DNA of 64,000 nt from Streptomyces sp. NBC_00223 (lineage in GTDB: Bacteria; Actinomycetota; Actinomycetes; Streptomycetales; Streptomycetaceae), in contig NZ_CP108109.1 of the NCBI RefSeq assembly GCF_036199905.1, positions 62,001 to 126,000 of the forward strand, in the 5' to 3' direction. A program made the translations under genes and the position numbers. This document shows positions 60,537-64,000 of the stretch, piece after piece (the first letter of the stretch is position 1; each line of letters starts with the position of its first letter). The notes below the pieces were generated by a model. That model searched no databases. It saw nothing but the letters and a program-made list of their open reading frames with translations, and had not been told where the DNA came from.

Positions 60537-60599
60537 AGCTGGCTTGAGCCAGTTCCTTGACAGCGACACCCTGCGATGCTCAACTGGCTTAAGCCAGCT
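60537..60599. promoter_or_regulatory. Paired GntR operators flanking a promoter
   Basis: AGCTGGCTTGAGCCAGTT (60537-60554) and AACTGGCTTAAGCCAGCT (60582-60599) are palindromes and are each other's complement but for one base; centres are 45 bases apart. A TTGACA -35 box (60557-60562) for the rightward gene lies between them, with the likely -10 on the edge of the second. Binding at both would block transcription both ways. Confidence 0.8.
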
Positions 60600-60653
60600 G
60601 TCGACTCGGCAATTTTCCCCGCCCACCGCACCCGTACGAGAAGGCCGTAAGCC

Positions 60654-61334
60654 ATGAACACGCAGCCCACCAGCGGCGCGCCAGCAAAGACGCGTACGAA
60701 GACCCTTCGCGTACCCGGAGCCTCCCGGCCGTTCACGCCCGCGCACGTCCCGTACATCGCGCGGTGGAGTGGGGAGCGGGACGCGCCCATGCCGGTGGTG
60801 ATGCGGAAGGGCGGGCGTGGGATCGGGTACGCCGATGAACGGTCCCTGGACCGGGACGGCGGGGGTGTGCTGTGGAGCCGTACGCCGTCGCAGCCCGGCA
60901 GGGGCACGCCGGAGTTCGGCAAGGTGCACAGCCTGCGGCAGCGGATCGCCATGGCCGGACTGCGCTGCCAGATCTGCGGCGGCCCGGCCGACCGCAACCG
61001 CGACGGGGTGCTCTGGCTCGTCGACGCCGCGCCCGGCGAACTGAGCCACGGCGCCGAGTACACCTCCCACCCGCCCGTGTGCCGCCCCTGCGCCCACCGC
61101 TCAGTGCACGCCTGCCCGCACCTGCGGACCAACGTCACCGCCCTGCGCGTACGGGACTTCGCCGCCAGCGGCGTCAACGGAGTCCTCTACCACCCCGCCC
61201 GGCCCGTACCGGTGGCCGCCGAAGCCAACCGCTTCGACCTCCGCGACCCCCGCATCACCTGGGTCCGCGCCTACCAAACGATCACCACCCTGCGGGACTT
61301 CACCGTCATCGACCTCGACAACCCGACCGCCTGA
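60654..61334 (+). CDS. Conserved hypothetical protein with CxxC pairs
   Basis: A 226-residue soluble protein I cannot name. Residues ~30-80 (HVPYIARWSGERDAPMPVVM, GIGYADERSLDRDGGGVLW) precede RIAMAGLRCQICGGPADRN and VCRPCAHRSVHACPHLR, whose CxxC...CxxC spacing suggests a zinc-binding knuckle of the treble-clef/HNH sort. It is divergent from the GntR gene and followed after 31 bp by a DUF6907 gene. The trio is a recurring Streptomyces accessory arrangement in my memory. ATG 60654 has GAGAAGG upstream. Confidence 0.7.
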   Translation: MNTQPTSGAPAKTRTKTLRVPGASRPFTPAHVPYIARWSGERDAPMPVVMRKGGRGIGYADERSLDRDGGGVLWSRTPSQPGRGTPEFGKVHSLRQRIAMAGLRCQICGGPADRNRDGVLWLVDAAPGELSHGAEYTSHPPVCRPCAHRSVHACPHLRTNVTALRVRDFAASGVNGVLYHPARPVPVAAEANRFDLRDPRITWVRAYQTITTLRDFTVIDLDNPTA

Positions 61335-61365
61335 ACACACCCCGGCCCGCACAAGGAGACCCCCC

Positions 61366-61847
61366 GTGCTCGCTTCCCGAACGATCGCCCACAGCGCCCG
61401 TATCTCCCCCTCCGTGAGCCCGCCGCCCGCGCCGATCGACGCCGGGCGGACCTGGACCATCACCACCGACGAAGGGCTCAGCGTCACCGGCCACTTGCCG
61501 ACGTGGGCGGAGGACGACCCCAGCGAAAGCGGCGTCCCGCTGGACCGACTCGGCGCGGTCCTCGGCGACATCAACCATCACCGCGACACCTCCGGCCAAC
61601 TGCTCCGGGTACGGTCCTCCCCCGGTGCCTTCGGCTCCACAAACGAGAAGGTGCCCGTCTTCTGCGGCAGCATCGACTGCGACCCCTACACCCCCACCTC
61701 CGCATTGCCGCCCTCGACCCCGACGGCGTCACCGAACTGGCCGCAGCCCTCAGGGCCCAGGCGGACGTACTGGACCACGAAGTCCGCCCCACGCTCCTCG
61801 ACGCCCGCGACGACTGGGCGCGAAACGGCACCGACGCACCCGCGTAA
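61366..61847 (+). pseudogene. DUF6907 gene with a frameshift
   Basis: The GTG at 61366 follows AAGGAG and opens a frame with DUF6907-like sequence (RTWTITTDEGLSVTGHLPTW, VPLDRLGAVLGDINHHRDTS, VFCGSIDCDPYTPT). About residue 110 that frame degenerates, while the next frame continues the family with LRIAALDPDGVTELAAALRA and VLDHEVRPTLLDARDDW to a stop at 61847. The change fits loss of one base in the C-run near 61687-61695. Either the gene is broken or a homopolymer was misread. It would otherwise give a ~160-residue protein cotranscribed with the CxxC gene. Confidence 0.7.
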
Positions 61848-61934
61848 GGCCCGGCCCCCGACACGGCTGTACCCCGGCCGCTCGGAAGCGACCGGGACAC
61901 GGAACTCGCAGGTCAGCGACCCCGGAGAGGGATC

Positions 61935-61982
61935 GGACCCGTAGGCCGTGTGGAACTCGAACCCACAACCAGCGGGTTAAGG
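61935..61982 (-). repeat. tRNA-Lys 3'-half-like fragment, copy 2
   Basis: On the minus strand CCCTTAACCCGCTGGTTGTG then GGTTCGAGTTCCAC reads as the anticodon loop (CTT, lysine), 3' anticodon stem, variable loop and a full T-arm (GTGGG, TTCGAGT, TCCAC) of a tRNA. The D-arm and 5' acceptor half are absent. tRNA 3' ends are frequent attachment sites, so this may be a scar of integration. The first 32 bases match copy 1 at 58781. Confidence 0.55.
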
Positions 61983-62375
61983 GTCCTGGCCAGGGCGTGC
62001 CAGTCAGTGGTGAGCGGTAGGTGGCCGTCCGAAGGCCTCTGGTCAGAGGCAGGGGGTGTCGCCTGGTCCGGTTATCGACACTCGGTGCCGGCACCTCCGC
62101 TCACGCAGCCATTGCCTCAGTCCTGGGGTGGCGCCACACCCCGCCCGGGCACGTGGCCGGGCGGGGGCGCAGGCGTTCAGCCGGCTGCGGCTGGTACTCC
62201 TATTCTCGGTCGAGGGCTGTGAGTAGACGACCGGATCCGGACCTGTGACGAGCTGCCACGTCCGAGGCGCGTGCGTTGGACGGCGAAGGAGGCGGGCGGG
62301 GGCTTTCGTCATGCCCGGGTGTCGGACCCGGCGCGTACGGTATCCGATAACCCATTCTGCTTGCTGCGATCGGGT

Positions 62376-62403
62376 GGCCCCCGTCAACAGCGCGACGGGG
62401 GCC
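62376..62403 (-). terminator. Hairpin after the DUF5753 regulator gene
   Basis: GGCCCCCGTC and GACGGGGGCC form perfect 10-base arms around an 8-base loop, directly next to the TAA of the leftward gene. Confidence 0.75.
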
Positions 62404-63255
62404 TTAGCTCAGGGCGTCGATTGCCCGGACCACCAGCGCCCGCGCGGCGGCCCCGTACACGGCGAGCGACTGCAACTGCTCGAACGCCCGCAGGTACAGG
62501 CTGATCTCGCTCGGCTGGGTGATGTTCACCTGCGCTGAGATCAGCTCCACGCAGGCGAGGTCGCGGTCGAAGATGCTGAATGTCTCCGCCGCCCATAGGG
62601 GGCGGTCTCGCGTCGCCATCGGGATGATGCCCAACGATACCGCCGGGAGCGCACCGGCCGTCAGCAAGTGTCCGAGCTGTGCGGCCATCGCTTCCGCGTC
62701 GCCCAGCTGGTAGCGCAGGACCGCTTCCTCGATGAGGAGTACGAACCGGTGCCCGGGCCGGTGGATGATCTGGGACCGCTCGACGCGGGCGGCCGCCGCG
62801 TCGGCCCCGTCGTCCGGCAGGCCGAGGAAGCGGGCGTTCGCCGACAGGAGGGCCTGGGCGTAGCCCTCGGTCTGTAGGAACCCGGGGACGAGCGTGGTCG
62901 AGTAGACCCGGAACGTCTCGGTGGACGCGTACAGCGACCGGTAGCTGTCCTGTAGCTTGCGCAGCCCGTCGCGGGCCTGCCGCTTCCACTCGGTGTACAG
63001 CGACTCGGCGTGCAGCGACGCTGCGATCAGGTCGGCCACCTGATCCTCGGCGCCGGTTGCGCGGCACCACAGCCGGATGTCGGTCGGTGACGGCGGCGTG
63101 AGCGCGTTCTCTATGCGGGAGGTCTTGGCGTGGTGCCAGGAACACCGGTTGGCCAGTTCGGTGACCGTCAGGCCGGCGGTTCGGCGAAGGCCGCGGAGGC
63201 GTCGTGCGACATCCTCTCGGGCGGCCTGGGCGGACGATGACGGCGATGCGGACAT
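62404..63255 (-). CDS. XRE-type helix-turn-helix regulator with DUF5753
   Basis: A 283-residue regulator. Residues ~15-70 are the helix-turn-helix (RRLRGLRRTAGLTVTELANR, CSWHHAKTSRIENALTPPSP). DUF5753 follows: VYSTTLVPGFLQTEGYAQAL, AAARVERSQIIHRPGHRFVL, LLIEEAVLRYQLGDAEAMAA and SLYLRAFEQLQSLAVYGAAA. Streptomycetes hold dozens of these, usually next to a small DUF397 or DUF6879 protein; here the DUF6879 gene lies 25 bp upstream on the same strand, so the two form a regulatory pair. Confidence 0.87.
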   Translation of the reverse strand: MSASPSSSAQAAREDVARRLRGLRRTAGLTVTELANRCSWHHAKTSRIENALTPPSPTDIRLWCRATGAEDQVADLIAASLHAESLYTEWKRQARDGLRKLQDSYRSLYASTETFRVYSTTLVPGFLQTEGYAQALLSANARFLGLPDDGADAAAARVERSQIIHRPGHRFVLLIEEAVLRYQLGDAEAMAAQLGHLLTAGALPAVSLGIIPMATRDRPLWAAETFSIFDRDLACVELISAQVNITQPSEISLYLRAFEQLQSLAVYGAAARALVVRAIDALS

Positions 63256-63280
63256 GGTCTGGTCTACCGGTGCTCTCGGT

Positions 63281-63813
63281 TCAGCGGATCGTGTACTGGT
63301 CGTGCGGGACGGCGCGCTCCCAGATGCGCTCGAAGGCGGTCGCGCACTGCTGGACGACGGTCGGGTCGGTCACCAGTTCCATGTCGGGGTCGGCCCAGTT
63401 GCCGTCGCCGGTGAAGTGGTTGAACAGCACGGTCTCGTTGTCGAAGATCCACAGGTCTGTGCCGGGTACCAGCAGCGTCGCGGCCTGGTGCCGGGGGAGC
63501 CACCGCACCTGTTCGCCGGCGGCCACGTTGACGTCCGTGCCGGCGTGCTCGTAGCGGATGTACTCGGTGGCGGGTTCGCTGACGATGCGGGCCCGGCGCA
63601 CGGTGACACCGCGGGCGCGAGTCCGCGAGATCAGGTCCACCCACGGCGCCCAGTAGTCCGAGGCGGGGTCGACGTCGCGCCGGCCGGTGGCACGCCACTG
63701 CTCGAAGTCCGCGCGCTCGTCGCCGACGGCGTACTGGTCACGCATCTCCAGGTGCACGGCCGAGGCCCGGGCCGCTTCCAGCAGGCCCTTGAAGTCCACT
63801 TCGCTCGGCAGCA
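63281..63813 (-). CDS. DUF6879 protein, 3' exon of an intron-interrupted gene
   Basis: About 177 residues of a DUF6879 protein: LPSEVDFKGLLEAARASAVH, LEMRDQYAVGDERADFEQWR, YWAPWVDLISRTRARGVTVR, RARIVSEPATEYIRYEH and WLPRHQAATLLVPGTDLWIF. The frame stays open to 63970 but those residues are translated from group II intron RNA (domains V and VI) and are not protein. The exon begins at 63813 with TG-CTG-CCG, so the first codon is split by the intron; the 5' exon is outside the window and must be very short. The protein is the usual partner of a DUF5753 regulator. It can be made only if the intron splices. Confidence 0.75.
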
Positions 63814-64000
63814 GTCGGGTAGCCGGAGCGTGTTGCCACGCCCCGGCCCCCTCAGAACCGGACGTGCGGCTGTTCACCGCATCCGGCTCAAGCGAGCCCC
63901 CAGAGCTGTTGCGCGCGTTCATGCCTGCCCGGCCCTCCTGTTGTCGCCAGCGTGATGCTGGCGATGACATTCAGCGTGTACGAGGCGGAGGTTTGTCTTC
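63814..64000 (-). mobile_element. Group II intron, 3' end (domains V and VI)
   Basis: Minus strand. Domain V is at 63889-63855: GAGCCGGA and TCCGGTTC pair at the base, with the CG bulge and a TGCGG/CCGCA upper stem. The terminal loop reads GAACA where GAAA is usual, which may weaken folding. Domain VI is a GCCGGGGCGTG hairpin with GCAA loop, followed by TACCCGAC, placing the 3' splice site after base 63814. The stop of the intron-encoded protein lies 29 bases before domain V. The rest of the intron runs past the window edge. Confidence 0.82.
63919..64000 (-). CDS. Group II intron-encoded reverse transcriptase/maturase, C-terminal end (partial)
   Basis: The last 26 codons of a longer gene: KTNLRLVHAECHRQHHAGDN then RRAGQA and TGA at 63919. 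NLRLVHAECHRQHH is the end of the HNH endonuclease domain that closes many bacterial intron maturases. The rest, including the reverse transcriptase, lies beyond the window. It sits directly before domain V, as expected. Confidence 0.8.
   Translation of the reverse strand, partial: KTNLRLVHAECHRQHHAGDNRRAGQA

Larger units (their letters stand above)
61848..62403. other. Gene-free stretch with tRNA-like fragment and terminator
   Basis: About 555 bases between the DUF6907 remnant and the DUF5753 regulator. Open frames are shadows. Contents: the tRNA-like fragment at 61935-61982 and the hairpin at 62376-62403. Confidence 0.45.

Noticed and set aside
61935..61982. A functional tRNA gene
   Set aside because: Only the 3' half is present; no D-arm or 5' acceptor strand can be found upstream.
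63814..63970. N-terminal extension of the DUF6879 protein to an ATG at 63970
   Set aside because: This stretch is group II intron domain V/VI and the maturase tail, which are not DUF6879 coding sequence.

Overview
The window is very GC-rich DNA with closely packed genes, frequent GTG starts, ATGA/GTGA start-stop overlaps and purine-rich ribosome sites. Gene content (UDP-sugar polysaccharide genes, CebR boxes, DUF5753 regulators, DUF2795, DUF6907, EACC1, CBM2-tagged secreted enzymes) points to Streptomyces or a close relative. I see no complete tRNA, rRNA or CRISPR array.

Layout. 1-17.7 kb is an exported-polysaccharide locus. It holds three GT2 glycosyltransferases, a TagA/WecG-type transferase, WecB and WecC enzymes for UDP-ManNAc/uronate sugars, a hexapeptide N-acetyltransferase, a Wzx flippase, three Wzz-type chain-length proteins (one fused to a Wzy-like polymerase), two methyltransferases, a beta-helix surface protein and an unknown toroid-like protein. 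Most of it is one long leftward operon starting near 16.7 kb. 18-23.6 kb carries a secreted glutamic protease, a secreted unknown, a DUF2795 protein, a divergent MFS/MarR pair and a PfkB kinase. 24-30.6 kb has a beta-phosphoglucomutase/GH65 phosphorylase pair, CorA, a soluble transhydrogenase and a methyltransferase. 30.7-33 kb is a secreted GH-Fn3-CBM2 enzyme behind a perfect CebR box. 33-44 kb is mostly housekeeping and stress-type genes (BKACE, PHP, GH25, DedA, PRC-barrel, two aldo/keto reductases, AI-2E permease, P1 peptidase, DUF1918) plus a TPR gene remnant.

44.6-45.1 kb holds a SugE/Gdx guanidinium exporter with a guanidine-III riboswitch in its leader. 45-54.8 kb is a secreted-enzyme district: SGNH hydrolase, CocE-like hydrolase, a GH95-like protein with its own promoter and operator, and a CE15 glucuronoyl esterase with CBM2 behind a second CebR box and a xylanase-type palindrome. 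The two CebR-box genes form a small plant-biomass regulon within the window.

55-64 kb is accessory DNA. It contains an EACC1-caspase conflict (defence) module with a multi-membrane-span caspase, VOC and DHFR-like proteins, two tRNA-3'-end-like fragments bracketing about 3.15 kb (GNAT, GntR with paired operators, a CxxC protein and a frameshifted DUF6907 gene), a DUF5753 regulator, and a DUF6879 gene interrupted at its 5' end by a group II intron. The intron's 3' end and the tail of its HNH-type maturase lie at the window edge.

Most notable items: the EACC1-caspase module, the group II intron that splits a gene very near its start, the guanidine-III riboswitch, the paired CebR/xylan-type control sites, and the Wzz-Wzy fusion.
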